64,000 nucleotides of DNA, taken from NCBI GenBank assembly GCA_044226365.1, contig JBGAHE010000029.1:1-64000 (forward strand), read 5' to 3'. Position 1 is the first letter of the stretch. Each line of letters starts with the position of its first letter. The notes under the pieces were generated by a model, which had not been told where the DNA came from, did not search any database, and saw only the letters and a program-made list of their open reading frames with translations. A program made the position numbers and the translations under genes. The DNA is from JALHNI01 sp044226365 (GTDB lineage: Bacteria > Acidobacteriota > Terriglobia > Bryobacterales > Bryobacteraceae). Shown one piece after another: positions 1-8,580 of this stretch.

Positions 1-1014
1 CGAACGGTGACGTTTCGACTTTACGCTCCCAAAGCCAGCGAGGTGGTGCTGATGGGATCGCCCGGTATTTTGGAGGTGATCAAGAAGCCGCTCCCGCTGA
101 CCAAGGACAGCGAGGGGGTGTGGAGCGCGACCGTGGGACCGCTGCCGGCCGGCTTCTATACGTATGGGTATGCCCTCGATGGCGGGTTGCGCATGCCGGA
201 CCCGGCCAACCCGAATCTGGAACTTCGGCGTTGGGGCCCCACCAGCCTGTTCATCGTGCCGGGCGCGGAGAAGGCCACGTTCGAGGAGCGGCGGGTGCCG
301 CATGGGACGGTCCATGTGAATTATTACGACTCGGCGAACCTGAAGACCCAGCGCATGGTGTACGTCTACACGCCGCCGGGTTATGAAAGCGGGAAACGGA
401 AGTACCCGGTGCTCTATCTGCTGCACGGCAACGGCCAGATTGAAGCCTCGTGGGTGGGCACGGGCCGGGCGAACACGATTCTGGACAATCTGCTGGCGGA
501 CGGAAAGATCAAGCCCATGATCGTCGTGATGCCGTATGGTCACGTGGCGCGCGAGATTGTCCCGGCGCCCAATCCTCCGCCCGCGCCCGGCGCCGACAGC
601 GCGACGATCGAAAGAGAACTGCTGACGGCGGTGCAGCCGCTGGTGGAAAGCAAGTACCGCGTGTTGACCGATCGTCAGCATCGGGCGATCGCGGGCTTGT
701 CGATGGGGGCCGCGCAATCGTTGTCCATTGGTCTGCACAACCTCGACCGCTTCTCGGCGATCGCGGCGTTTAGCGGGAGCGGCAACCGCGCGGAATGGGA
801 GAAGGCGGATCCCACGCTCCTCAATCAAAAGCTCAAGGTGCTGTGGCTTGGCTGTGGCACGGAGGACTTCGTCTACGCCGGTTTGAAGGCGATGGACGAA
901 ATGTTGACGCAAAGGAAGATCAAGCATATCTGGAACGAGTCCGGTGGGGGACACAGCTGGCCGAATTGGCAGGCTTATCTCTCCAGGTATGCCCCGCTAC
1001 TTTTTCGCGACTGA
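1..1014 (+). CDS. Esterase family protein with N-terminal E-set domain (5' truncated)
   Basis: A serine hydrolase of the esterase D / enterochelin esterase type. The N-terminal ~90 residues look like an early-set/CBM48-like beta domain (VTFRLYAPKASEVVL), which in this family usually follows a signal peptide. The alpha/beta-hydrolase domain follows (YPVLYLLHG). Counting from the GTG at position 7, the nucleophile is Ser232 in GLSMG, the likely acid is Asp287 (GTEDF) and the histidine is His316 (GGGHSW). The frame is open to base 1 and the domain already begins at the edge, so the true start lies outside the window and the GTG at 7 is probably an internal Val. Such proteins act on ester-linked side groups of plant polysaccharides or on siderophore esters; the substrate here cannot be told. 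Confidence 0.85.
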   Translation, partial: RTVTFRLYAPKASEVVLMGSPGILEVIKKPLPLTKDSEGVWSATVGPLPAGFYTYGYALDGGLRMPDPANPNLELRRWGPTSLFIVPGAEKATFEERRVPHGTVHVNYYDSANLKTQRMVYVYTPPGYESGKRKYPVLYLLHGNGQIEASWVGTGRANTILDNLLADGKIKPMIVVMPYGHVAREIVPAPNPPPAPGADSATIERELLTAVQPLVESKYRVLTDRQHRAIAGLSMGAAQSLSIGLHNLDRFSAIAAFSGSGNRAEWEKADPTLLNQKLKVLWLGCGTEDFVYAGLKAMDEMLTQRKIKHIWNESGGGHSWPNWQAYLSRYAPLLFRD

Positions 1015-1073
1015 GGGACGCGAGAAGCGCTCGCCGCGATACGCCATGGCGAGTGAGTTCGATGGATGGGTAG

Positions 1074-1098
1074 TGAGCCGAAAACGGCGAGCGGCTCA
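1074..1098. terminator. Hairpin TGAGCCG-N11-CGGCTCA
   Basis: A perfect 7-bp inverted repeat with an 11-nt loop lies 60 nt after the esterase stop and 39 nt before the next start. There is no T-run, so it could be a weak terminator or an operator/leader hairpin of the TonB receptor gene. The rest of the 123-bp gap holds only a GGGAG Shine-Dalgarno-like stretch at 1122-1126. Confidence 0.35.
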
Positions 1099-1137
1099 GT
1101 TCGAATCTAATTCCGGCAAAAGGGAGTACTTTATTCA

Positions 1138-4100
1138 ATGCATCTATGGCACCCCGATGTGTCCAGCGGGTGGAGTTCGGCAGCCTTTCCGAAACTGCGC
1201 CGCTGTCGTCCGCTACTGGTTTTCGCCCTGGCTTCGGTCTGGGGCCTGGCTCAAACCACGACCGGTTCTCTTTCCGGCACCATTGTCGACGCCTCCAACG
1301 CGGCAGTGACCAAAGTGACCGTGGCCGTGACCGAAAAAGCCCGGAGAGTCATCCAGACCGCGGAAACGGATGAGACCGGGCGTTTTGTTTTTACCACTCT
1401 CCAGCCGGGCGACTATGTGCTCGAGGTGAAGGCGAAGGGCTTCAAAACGCTGCGACGCGAGAACATCGTGCTGCAGGCGAATGACCGCCTGGCGCTCGGC
1501 AATATCGGGTTAGAGGTGGGCCAGGTGGATCAGGTGGTCGAGGTGAGTGCCGCCGCCGTGGCGCTGAAGACCGAGAGCGCGGAGCGATCGGATGTGTTGG
1601 TGACCAAGCAGCTCGAGAACGTAGCGGTCAACGGACGAAGCTACCTGGCGCTGGCGGCTCTTACTCCCGGAGTTGTGAGCACGGGTAACTTCCAAACCGC
1701 GGGGACGGGCGGGCTCGGCAACATCTCCGCCAATGGCGCGCGCTTGAATCAGAATCAGCTGACGCTGAACGGCATCAGCAATGTGGATACCGGTAACAAC
1801 GGCGATCAGTTGGCGACCATCAGTCTGGATTCAGTGCAGGAGTATCGGATTCTGACCGGGGTTTATCAGGCGGAGTTCGGCCGTTCGTCGGGCGCGCAGA
1901 TCAGTGTGGTGTCCAAGAGCGGAACCACGGCCTTCCACGGCAGCGGCTACTACTATCGCCGCCATGACAGCATGAACGCGAACGACTGGTTGAGCAACCG
2001 CGATGGGCGTCCGCGTAAGCTGTATCGGTTCAACAACCCTGGCTATACGATCGGCGGGCCGGTCTGGATCCCGGGATTGCGCTTCAACAAGGACAAGAAC
2101 AAGCTGTTCTTCTTTTGGAGCCAGGAGTATCAGGATCAGCTTCAGCCGGAGGCAGTGCGGCGGGTCACCGTGCCGACGGACCTCGAGCGGCAAGGTAACT
2201 TCTCGCAATCGATCGACCGGAGCGGCAACAAGATCTACGTGAAGGACTACACGTTGAATCGGCCGTGCTTTGCGGGCGATACTTCCGGGTGCTTCGCGAA
2301 CAATATCATCCCCGCGAGCCGGCTGTACGCGCCGGGTTTGGCCATGATGAAGATTCTCCCGTCGCCGACCAGCGACAAGAACACGACGCGCGACTATAAC
2401 CTGGAATCGCAGATCTCGACGAGCAAGCCCCGGCGCGAAGATCTGATTCGCATCGACTATAACCTCTCGGACAAGTTCCGTCTGTGGGGCCATTACATCA
2501 ACAACAAGAACTCGACGACGACGCCGTACGGTTCATTTGTGCTGGGTTCGAACTTGCCCTCGATTCCGATTACGGATGCGCGGCCGGGCAAGAGCCTGGG
2601 CGTGGGCTTTACGTGGCTGCTCTCACCGACGGCCACCAATGAGTTTACGTTTGGCCGCGGCCGGAACGATATTCTGATTGCGCCGGCCGGCGGGGCGGGT
2701 CCGCTGACGCGGGCGACGACGGGCGCGACTTTGCCGGTGCTGTATCCGGACGCCGTGCAGGACGATTACGTGGCGGCCTTCGGTTATGCCGGTTCCCGCA
2801 TTGCAAACAGCAACTCGTACGGCACGGGGCGTTCTCCGTTTGTCAATTACAACGAGACCTGGGACTTCATCAACAACTTCAGCAAGGTGCAGAGCAGCCA
2901 TTTGTTGAAGGTGGGGTTGTATATCCAGAAGAGCATGAAGGACCAGAGCCCGGACGGCAATCCGAACGGCAACTACGACTTTGGCGATACGTCGCAGACT
3001 TCGAGCGGCGTGTACCAGAATCCTTTCGACACCGGCTACGGTTTCTCGAACATGGCGCTGGGCGTGTTCAATACGTTTCAGCAAAACAATCGCTACTACA
3101 TGGGCAAGTACCGTTATGTGAATGCCGAGTGGTATGCGCAGGACACCTGGAAGGTGACGCGGCGGCTGACGCTGGACTACGGCATGCGGTTCGCCTGGAT
3201 TCAGCCGCAGTACGAATCGAGCGGTTTGGCGTCGGGTTTCCGTCCAGAGCTGTATAAGGCCGCTTCGGCGGTGCGCCTGTATTATCCGGCACGGGACGAA
3301 GCGGGCAATAACATCGCGATCGACCGGGCGACGGGCGCGACGCTCGGGGCGTTTGCGGTGGGCCGGGTGGTGCCGAACAGCGGCAACCTGCTGAACGGCG
3401 TGGTGGTGGGCGGCAAGGACGGCGTGAGCAAGTACCTGATGGAGAATCGCGGCGTGCACTTTGGGCCGCGTTTCGGACTCGCTCTCGACGTGTTCGGTAA
3501 TCAGAGCATGGTGATTCGCACCGGCGGCGGCATGTACTATGACCGCTACCAGGGCAATCGGGCGTTTGCGATGACGAACAACCCGCCGAATGCGGTTCCG
3601 GCGCAGGTGAACTATGGGCTCGTGAGTCAGCTGAACTCGGGCCTGGCGCTGGCCGCGGTGCCCAGCCTGCGGTCGTTCGATCCGGGTGGCGAAGTGCCGA
3701 CTGTGTATAACTACACGTTCGGAATCCAAAGCCGTTTGCCCATGGGTTTCGTGCTGGACACGAGCTACGTGGGGTCGCTCTCGCGGCATCTGCAGGCGCA
3801 GATCAACATCAATGCCATTCCTTATGGCACGACGTTCCTGCCGCAGAACGCGGGCATCACCAATCGGGACTTCCTGCGGCCGTATCCGGGATTCGGCGAC
3901 ATCACTTACTACAAGGCCGATGCGACGGCGAATTACAACTCGCTGCAAGTGTCGTTGAATCGGCGTATGTCGAGCAACCTGTTCTTCGGGTTGTCGTATA
4001 CGTGGAGCAAGGCGCTGACGACGGCGAGCGCCGACGGTGACTTTGCGCGCATCGACACGAACAATCGGAAAGGCAACTACGCGCTGGCCGATTTCCATCG

Positions 4101-4728
4101 AGCTCACAATCTGGCCGTGAACTGGGTCTACGAAATTCCGACTCCGTTCACGGCCGCCGCGCTCAAGCATACGCTTGGGGGCTGGCAGCTCTCCGGTATC
4201 TTCCAATACCAGACGGGCCTGCCGCAGACGATCGGCTTCAGCATTCCCGGCGTGGCGAACGAAACGCTGACTGGTTCGTTCACCGAAGGCGCCCGTCCTC
4301 GCCTGGTGGGCGATCCGACGAAGGGCTTCAACAAGGATGAGTATCACCAGTTGAATCCGGCGGCGTTCCTGCCTCCGACGGCGGGAAGCGCGGCGAATCC
4401 TCTGGCCAATATCGGTATGGAGGCGCCCAATCGCTACTTCATCCTCCCCGGCATCAACAACTGGACGCTTTCGCTCCAAAAGGCGATCCGGATCAAGGAG
4501 CGGGTGAGTACGCAGTTCCGGGTGGACGCGTTCAACGTGTTCAACCACACGCAGTTCAGCGACATTCAACGGACGGTGAACTTCGCCAGCTTGCAAAGCA
4601 CCACGCCGAGCAATCTGCCGTCGTTCGATGCGGTGAACAATCGGTGGATCAATCCGACGGGCTTTGGCGCGGTGACCACCGTGCGCGATCCCCGGATTGT
4701 GCAATTGATGATGCGTGTTCAGTTCTAA
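1138..4728 (+). CDS. TonB-dependent receptor, Oar-like, with carboxypeptidase-regulatory-like domain
   Basis: Outer-membrane protein of the acidobacterial Oar-like TonB receptor type, 1196 residues. A basic stretch (RRCRP) and a hydrophobic run ending ...WGLAQ at about residue 38 form the signal peptide. Residues ~40-125 are a carboxypeptidase-regulatory-like beta domain (GSLSGTIVDASNAAV...GRFVFTTLQPGDYVL). A plug-like region follows (ARLNQNQLTLNGISNVD, VQEYRILTGVYQAEFGRSSG), then a long beta-barrel that ends in the aromatic MMRVQF, typical of outer-membrane proteins. The start has GGGAG 11 nt upstream. It is followed by a strong hairpin and an enolase-superfamily gene, suggesting import of a sugar-derived compound; the ligand is not determinable. 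It is a paralogue of the receptor at 25963-29376. Confidence 0.93.
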   Translation: MHLWHPDVSSGWSSAAFPKLRRCRPLLVFALASVWGLAQTTTGSLSGTIVDASNAAVTKVTVAVTEKARRVIQTAETDETGRFVFTTLQPGDYVLEVKAKGFKTLRRENIVLQANDRLALGNIGLEVGQVDQVVEVSAAAVALKTESAERSDVLVTKQLENVAVNGRSYLALAALTPGVVSTGNFQTAGTGGLGNISANGARLNQNQLTLNGISNVDTGNNGDQLATISLDSVQEYRILTGVYQAEFGRSSGAQISVVSKSGTTAFHGSGYYYRRHDSMNANDWLSNRDGRPRKLYRFNNPGYTIGGPVWIPGLRFNKDKNKLFFFWSQEYQDQLQPEAVRRVTVPTDLERQGNFSQSIDRSGNKIYVKDYTLNRPCFAGDTSGCFANNIIPASRLYAPGLAMMKILPSPTSDKNTTRDYNLESQISTSKPRREDLIRIDYNLSDKFRLWGHYINNKNSTTTPYGSFVLGSNLPSIPITDARPGKSLGVGFTWLLSPTATNEFTFGRGRNDILIAPAGGAGPLTRATTGATLPVLYPDAVQDDYVAAFGYAGSRIANSNSYGTGRSPFVNYNETWDFINNFSKVQSSHLLKVGLYIQKSMKDQSPDGNPNGNYDFGDTSQTSSGVYQNPFDTGYGFSNMALGVFNTFQQNNRYYMGKYRYVNAEWYAQDTWKVTRRLTLDYGMRFAWIQPQYESSGLASGFRPELYKAASAVRLYYPARDEAGNNIAIDRATGATLGAFAVGRVVPNSGNLLNGVVVGGKDGVSKYLMENRGVHFGPRFGLALDVFGNQSMVIRTGGGMYYDRYQGNRAFAMTNNPPNAVPAQVNYGLVSQLNSGLALAAVPSLRSFDPGGEVPTVYNYTFGIQSRLPMGFVLDTSYVGSLSRHLQAQININAIPYGTTFLPQNAGITNRDFLRPYPGFGDITYYKADATANYNSLQVSLNRRMSSNLFFGLSYTWSKALTTASADGDFARIDTNNRKGNYALADFHRAHNLAVNWVYEIPTPFTAAALKHTLGGWQLSGIFQYQTGLPQTIGFSIPGVANETLTGSFTEGARPRLVGDPTKGFNKDEYHQLNPAAFLPPTAGSAANPLANIGMEAPNRYFILPGINNWTLSLQKAIRIKERVSTQFRVDAFNVFNHTQFSDIQRTVNFASLQSTTPSNLPSFDAVNNRWINPTGFGAVTTVRDPRIVQLMMRVQF

Positions 4729-4730
4729 CT

Positions 4731-4780
4731 GAAGCGGGCGAGGAAATGGGCCGGCCCTCCGCGCGGGGGCCGGCCGCTTC
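4731..4780 (+). terminator. GC-rich hairpin after TonB receptor 1
   Basis: GGCCGGCCC (4749-4757) and GGGCCGGCC (4767-4775) form a perfect 9-bp stem with a 9-nt loop. An outer GAAGC (4731-4735) can pair with GCTTC (4776-4780) across a bulge. It starts 2 nt after the receptor stop codon. There is no U-tract, so it is either a terminator of low canonical quality or an mRNA-stabilising 3' hairpin. Confidence 0.5.
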
Positions 4781-4793
4781 TGACGCGGGATGG

Positions 4794-4822
4794 TTGGAGA
4801 TTTGAAGCGCGAACCGTAAGAT
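4794..4822 (+). promoter_or_regulatory. Possible promoter for the enolase-superfamily gene
   Basis: TTGGAG (4794-4799) and TAAGAT (4817-4822) are spaced by 17 bp. The predicted start would be around 4829, only a few bases before the ATG at 4835, giving an almost leaderless mRNA. Each hexamer matches consensus at only 4 of 6 positions. Confidence 0.25.
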
Positions 4823-4834
4823 ATTCCCAGCACT

Positions 4835-6109
4835 ATGAATTCTTATCCTGCAAACTCTCCTGCTCGCTGGCCGTCGCGCCGCAAGCTGCTGCGCGGACTG
4901 GCCGCCGCCGGGGCGGCCGGGTGGAGTGCGCGAAGCTTGCCGGCGTGGGCGCTGCCGGAAGACAAGATCAAAACCGTACGGTACTTCACCAACGCCGGTG
5001 ATGCGAACGGCCGGCAAGGCCAGCCGATGGTGAACCAGTCGACGAACGTCGTGATGATTGAGACGCAGCGCGGGCTGGTCGGCGTGGGCGAGGGCGGCGA
5101 GCCGCGCACGATGGAAGAGTGCGCCAGCATGCTGATTGGTCTCGATCCCTTCCGGATCGAGCAGCATTGGCAGCGCATGATGCGGGGCTACTTCTATCCG
5201 GCAGGCCGCGAGAAGCTGCATTCGTTAGGCGCGCTGGATCTGGCGCTGTGGGATCTGAAGGGCAAGGCGCTCGATGTGCCCATCTGGCAGTTGCTGGGCG
5301 GCAAGGCGCGCGATCACATCGAACTCTACTCCACGGTGTTTCCGAATCCCAAAGGTGGCACCCTGGAAGACGCGGCGCGGGCGTGCCGGGATGCCGGATT
5401 CCGGACGTACCGCCATGCAACGGACAACCCGCGGGAACGGGTGGTGGATCGCTTCAAGCTGGTTCGGAAGATGTACGACGACTGCGTCCTGCTGCATAAG
5501 GGGGCGGGGGACGGCGGATGGGCGATCGACTTTCACACGGAGCTTGACCTTCCGGATGCCGTCAATCTGGCGACTCTGCTCGAGCCGCTTCATCCTTACT
5601 TCTGCGAGGACCTGATCCGTAGCGAGAATGTGCTTTCTTACGAGACCGTGCGCCAACGCACGAAGGTTCCGATCGCGGTGGGTGAACAGTTCGGCTATAA
5701 GTGGGACGTCAATCAGCTGATTGAGAAACAGCTCATCGACTATACCCGCGTGACGCTGCCCAACGTCGGCGGCATCACCGAGTTCATGAAGATCTGCGCA
5801 CTGGCGGAGACGCATTATATCGGGATGATTCCGCACTTTACCGGTCCGATCGCGGAAGCGGCGTTGGTTCATTGCCTGGCGGCGACATCGGTGATCGCTT
5901 TGATGGAGATGCTGGGCAACGGCACTCGCACGTGGCCGTACTTGCCGAAGGTCTACGAGTTCAAAGAAGGAAAGCTGTGGCCGAATGACCGTCCGGGACT
6001 GGGCGTGCAGGTGGATGTCAGTAAGTTGACGAAGATCGGGGAGTACAGCACGTATCGCGCGGGGATGTTTCTCAATCGACGTCCGGACGGGTCGTTCACC
6101 AACTGGTAG
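4835..6109 (+). CDS. Enolase-superfamily protein, galactonate-dehydratase-like, Tat-exported
   Basis: A 424-residue member of the mandelate racemase/muconate lactonizing enzyme superfamily. The N-terminus carries a twin-arginine signal (SRRKLLRG followed by an alanine-rich stretch to about residue 37), so it is probably exported folded to the periplasm. The barrel motifs resemble D-galactonate dehydratase: DFHTELD with His234, FCEDLI and VGEQFG as metal-ligand acids, and PHFTGPI with His334. The usual KxK motif is not evident, as expected for that branch. The likely reaction is dehydration of an aldonic or uronic acid. It lies 106 bp after TonB receptor 1, so uptake and periplasmic processing may be linked. 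The exact substrate is inference. Confidence 0.85.
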   Translation: MNSYPANSPARWPSRRKLLRGLAAAGAAGWSARSLPAWALPEDKIKTVRYFTNAGDANGRQGQPMVNQSTNVVMIETQRGLVGVGEGGEPRTMEECASMLIGLDPFRIEQHWQRMMRGYFYPAGREKLHSLGALDLALWDLKGKALDVPIWQLLGGKARDHIELYSTVFPNPKGGTLEDAARACRDAGFRTYRHATDNPRERVVDRFKLVRKMYDDCVLLHKGAGDGGWAIDFHTELDLPDAVNLATLLEPLHPYFCEDLIRSENVLSYETVRQRTKVPIAVGEQFGYKWDVNQLIEKQLIDYTRVTLPNVGGITEFMKICALAETHYIGMIPHFTGPIAEAALVHCLAATSVIALMEMLGNGTRTWPYLPKVYEFKEGKLWPNDRPGLGVQVDVSKLTKIGEYSTYRAGMFLNRRPDGSFTNW

Positions 6110-6111
6110 GT

Positions 6112-6132
6112 CGTCTTGTTTGCCGGAAGACG
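6112..6132. terminator. Hairpin between convergent genes
   Basis: CGTCTT (6112-6117) and AAGACG (6127-6132) form a perfect 6-bp stem with a 9-nt loop. It lies 3 nt after the enolase stop and 30 nt before the stop of the convergent molybdopterin-fold gene. No T-run follows on either strand, so the terminator call is weak. Confidence 0.3.
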
Positions 6133-6162
6133 GTGAAGCACCACCCTTGTGAAGCTGGTCGT

Positions 6163-6654
6163 CTACTGCCGTAACTGGACGACTTCGAGCATCGCCAGCA
6201 TTCGCACAGAGCGAGCGCCTGGACCGTCTTGGGGGGCAACCAGGCGGAACCGGCCTTGGGCGCCGAAAAGGGGCTGGCCGTTGGCCGTATCGGCGAGCAG
6301 TACCCGGTTGTCGAGGAAGGTTGGATCGAGTTCGGCGAGCGAGAATACCACCTGGTAGCCGTCTGTGGCGCGAGCGACGACATAGGACGCGAGAGCCTTG
6401 CCACGCAGCGCCGTTCCTTGAGGAGCCCCGGCCCGGCGCAGAAGTTCATGCACCCAAACGCCCTCGTACACGGTCTCCAGCCCGTTGCTGCTGGTCTTGA
6501 CCGTGGCGCGCGGCAGTTGGCCGAGGGCTTCCGCGGTTAACGAGAGCGGCTGTTTCACCGCTCCGGTGACCTGTACGACGGCTTCCGGTGACTGCGCCAG
6601 CACGAGAAGGGAGAGCGCGGTCGAAAGGCCGAGAAGGCGAAGTCTCTTGCTCAT
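6163..6654 (-). CDS. Small exported protein with sulfite-oxidase-type molybdopterin-binding fold
   Basis: About 163 residues from the ATG at 6654 (MSKRLRLLGLSTALSLLVLAQ, a clear signal peptide). A GTG 27 bases upstream at 6681, with AAAGGT before it, is an alternative start. The mature part (VTGAVKQPLSLTAEAL, YEGVWVHELLRRAGAP, DGYQVVFSLAELDP, LVAPQDGPGARSVRM) resembles the Oxidored_molyb domain of YedY/sulfite oxidase. It is short and contains no cysteine, so the Mo-ligating Cys of the enzymes is missing and redox catalysis is doubtful. No molybdenum or haem partner gene is nearby. Perhaps a binding or structural derivative of the fold. Confidence 0.7.
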   Translation of the reverse strand: MSKRLRLLGLSTALSLLVLAQSPEAVVQVTGAVKQPLSLTAEALGQLPRATVKTSSNGLETVYEGVWVHELLRRAGAPQGTALRGKALASYVVARATDGYQVVFSLAELDPTFLDNRVLLADTANGQPLFGAQGRFRLVAPQDGPGARSVRMLAMLEVVQLRQ

Positions 6655-6781
6655 ACGATTGCCTGAGGGGTATCGTATCACCTTTGGCGGTAGCTAAAGA
6701 GGACGATGTCTTTTATAGGGGTCATCGCCGGCGGTGCAATGGCGGGACCGGGTCGGCATGACCTGGATGCTGGCGAACGGG

Positions 6782-7546
6782 CTAGCGTGACTGGGCGAGG
6801 GCGACTGCGTCGGCGCCGGCGGGGAAGCGGAGTTGGCCGGTGGTGTCGTGCGCGGCGCGCCAGATGGCTTCGGCGACGTCGGCTTCGGTGGTGACGGCGG
6901 CGGGTTGGGCGAACTGGGCGAAGATGGGCCCGGCGAAGTCGGCGTAGGGTTCGGGGATGAGGCCGCCCATGCGTGGGGCGCCGTTGGCGGTGAAACGGGT
7001 GGTGGGTCCGTAGCCGGGCTCAACGAGCTTGGCCTGGACGTTGAAAGCAGCGAGTTCGAAGGCGAGCGAGCCGGTGAAGCCTTCGATGGCGGCTTTGCTG
7101 GCGGTGTAGGCGGCGGCGAGGGGCATCCGGGCGAGGGTGACGCTGGAGGTGACGTTGACGATGACGCCGGCGCGGCGCTCGCGGAAGCGAGGGATGACGG
7201 TCTGCGTCATGGCCATCATGCCGAAGGTGTTGGTTTCGAAGACTTCGCGGACGGTGGTCATGGGGGTGGCTTCAAAGGCGCCCACCAGACCGATCCCAGC
7301 GTTGTTGACGAGTAGGTCGAGCGGGCCGAAGGCGGCCTCCGCGTGATCGACGGCCGGCTGCAGGCTTTGAAGGTCGGTGACGTCCAAAGGGAGGATCCGG
7401 AGGCGCGGGTGCGGAGCGCCGAAGAGCGCGGGGCGGGGCGTGCGCATGGTGGCGGCGACGTTCCAGCCGCGTTCGAGGAAGAGCGCCGCCGTGGCGAGGC
7501 CGTAGCCGGATGAGGTGCCGGTGATGAGGACTGTCTTGGGGGTCAT
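6782..7546 (-). CDS. Short-chain dehydrogenase/reductase (SDR)
   Basis: Classical SDR of 254 residues with an NAD(P)-binding Rossmann fold. TGTSSGYG is at residues ~10-17, NNAGIG at ~86, a catalytic serine in the NVTSSV region, and YTASK with catalytic Tyr and Lys at ~147-151. An Arg in the first loop (MRTPRP) suggests NADP(H) preference. AAGGAGCAAACC before the ATG is a good ribosome-binding site. It is transcribed divergently from an AraC-type regulator 86 bp away, a common pairing in which the regulator controls the dehydrogenase. Substrate unknown. Confidence 0.92.
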   Translation of the reverse strand: MTPKTVLITGTSSGYGLATAALFLERGWNVAATMRTPRPALFGAPHPRLRILPLDVTDLQSLQPAVDHAEAAFGPLDLLVNNAGIGLVGAFEATPMTTVREVFETNTFGMMAMTQTVIPRFRERRAGVIVNVTSSVTLARMPLAAAYTASKAAIEGFTGSLAFELAAFNVQAKLVEPGYGPTTRFTANGAPRMGGLIPEPYADFAGPIFAQFAQPAAVTTEADVAEAIWRAAHDTTGQLRFPAGADAVALAQSR

Positions 7547-7570
7547 GGTTTGCTCCTTGCATGATCAGAA

Positions 7571-7599
7571 TAGACAAGGCCGGTTGGGGTTTCTATAAT
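7571..7599 (+). promoter_or_regulatory. Sigma70-type promoter for the AraC regulator gene
   Basis: TAGACA (7571-7576, 5 of 6 matches to TTGACA) and a perfect TATAAT (7594-7599) are separated by exactly 17 bp. The expected transcript start is near 7606, 27 nt before the ATG at 7633. This supports the longer reading of the AraC gene over a start at 7716. Confidence 0.65.
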
Positions 7600-7632
7600 C
7601 AAAACGCCGGAATTCTTTATGGAACGTCCAAG

Positions 7633-8561
7633 ATGGATCCGCTGACCGACCTGGTGGCGTTGCTGCGGCCGCGTGCCGCGTTTTCGAAGCCGATTACGGG
7701 GAGGGGGCGCTGGGGGTGCGCTATGAAGCGCAGCCGACGCCGAGTTTTTGCATTGTGCAAAGCGGGGAGTGCTGGCTGACACTCGAGGGTGAAGAGTCGC
7801 GAAGGCTGGCGGCGGGGGACTTTGTGCTGCTGCCGCTGACGCCCGCGTTTACGCTGGTGAGCGAATTGGGCGTGCCCTGCCGGCCCGGGCGGCCATCACG
7901 CACGGGCGTGCGTCACGGCGAGCCGAAAGGCGCGCCGGACTTTCGCATGGTGGGCGGGACATTTGAGGTGGAGCCCGTGAATGCGGGGTTGCTCGAGTTG
8001 GTGGCGCAGCCGATCCACGTACGCGCGAACGAAGGCGATACCACGCGGCTCCGGCGAATCATTGAGCTGATTCTCGACGAGTATGGGGCCGAGCGGCCGG
8101 GGCGCGAGACGATTCTGCGGCATTTTCTCGAAGCGATGCTGGTGGAGGCGTTGCGTTGGCCGAGTTGGAGTGGCGAGGCCGTGCCGGCGGGTCTGGTGCC
8201 GGCGGGTCTGCTGGCGGGGATGCGCGATGGGGGTGTGGCGCGGGCGCTCCAGGCGTTGCATACGGACGTGGCGCGGGGGTGGACGGTGGCGGAGTTAGCG
8301 AAGCGGGCGGGGATGTCACGCTCGGCTTTTGCGACGCGCTTCGGGGAGACAGTGGGGTGCGCGCCGATGGAGTACCTGGGACGGTGGCGAATGAGTTTGG
8401 CGCAAGATGCGTTAGCGCGCGGAGGGCGGTCCCTGGAGGCGGTGGCGGAGGAGATCGGCTACCAGTCGGGGAGCGCATTCAGCACGGCGTTCCGGAAGCG
8501 GTTCGGCTGCGCACCGGGGGCGTTCGCGCGATCCGCCCAGCGGCGGGGGCCAAGGCTATAA
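7633..8561 (+). CDS. AraC-family transcriptional regulator with N-terminal cupin, apparent frameshift near 7712-7716
   Basis: The C-terminus holds the double helix-turn-helix (WTVAELAKRAGMSRSAFATRF, then LEAVAEEIGYQSGSAFSTAFRKRFG). The N-terminal half is a cupin_6-type sensing domain (PSFCIVQSGECWLTLEG, AGDFVLLPL). The first 28 residues (MDPLTDLVALLRPRAAFSK... GRGRWG) are read from ATG 7633 in one frame; from 7716 the protein continues one frame over (VRYEAQP). Adding one G to the G5 run at 7712-7716 joins them into the sequence expected for this family. Either this is a one-base deletion that truncates the gene, a sequencing error, or translation restarts at GTG 7716. It probably regulates the divergent SDR gene. 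Confidence 0.85.
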
Positions 8562-8580
8562 GACCCTGGCCCCGCAGACA

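Noticed and set aside
2623..4833. Long minus-strand frame of 736 codons opposite TonB receptor 1
   Set aside because: Arg/His-rich translation with no domain, lying antisense to a clear receptor gene; a GC-rich shadow frame.
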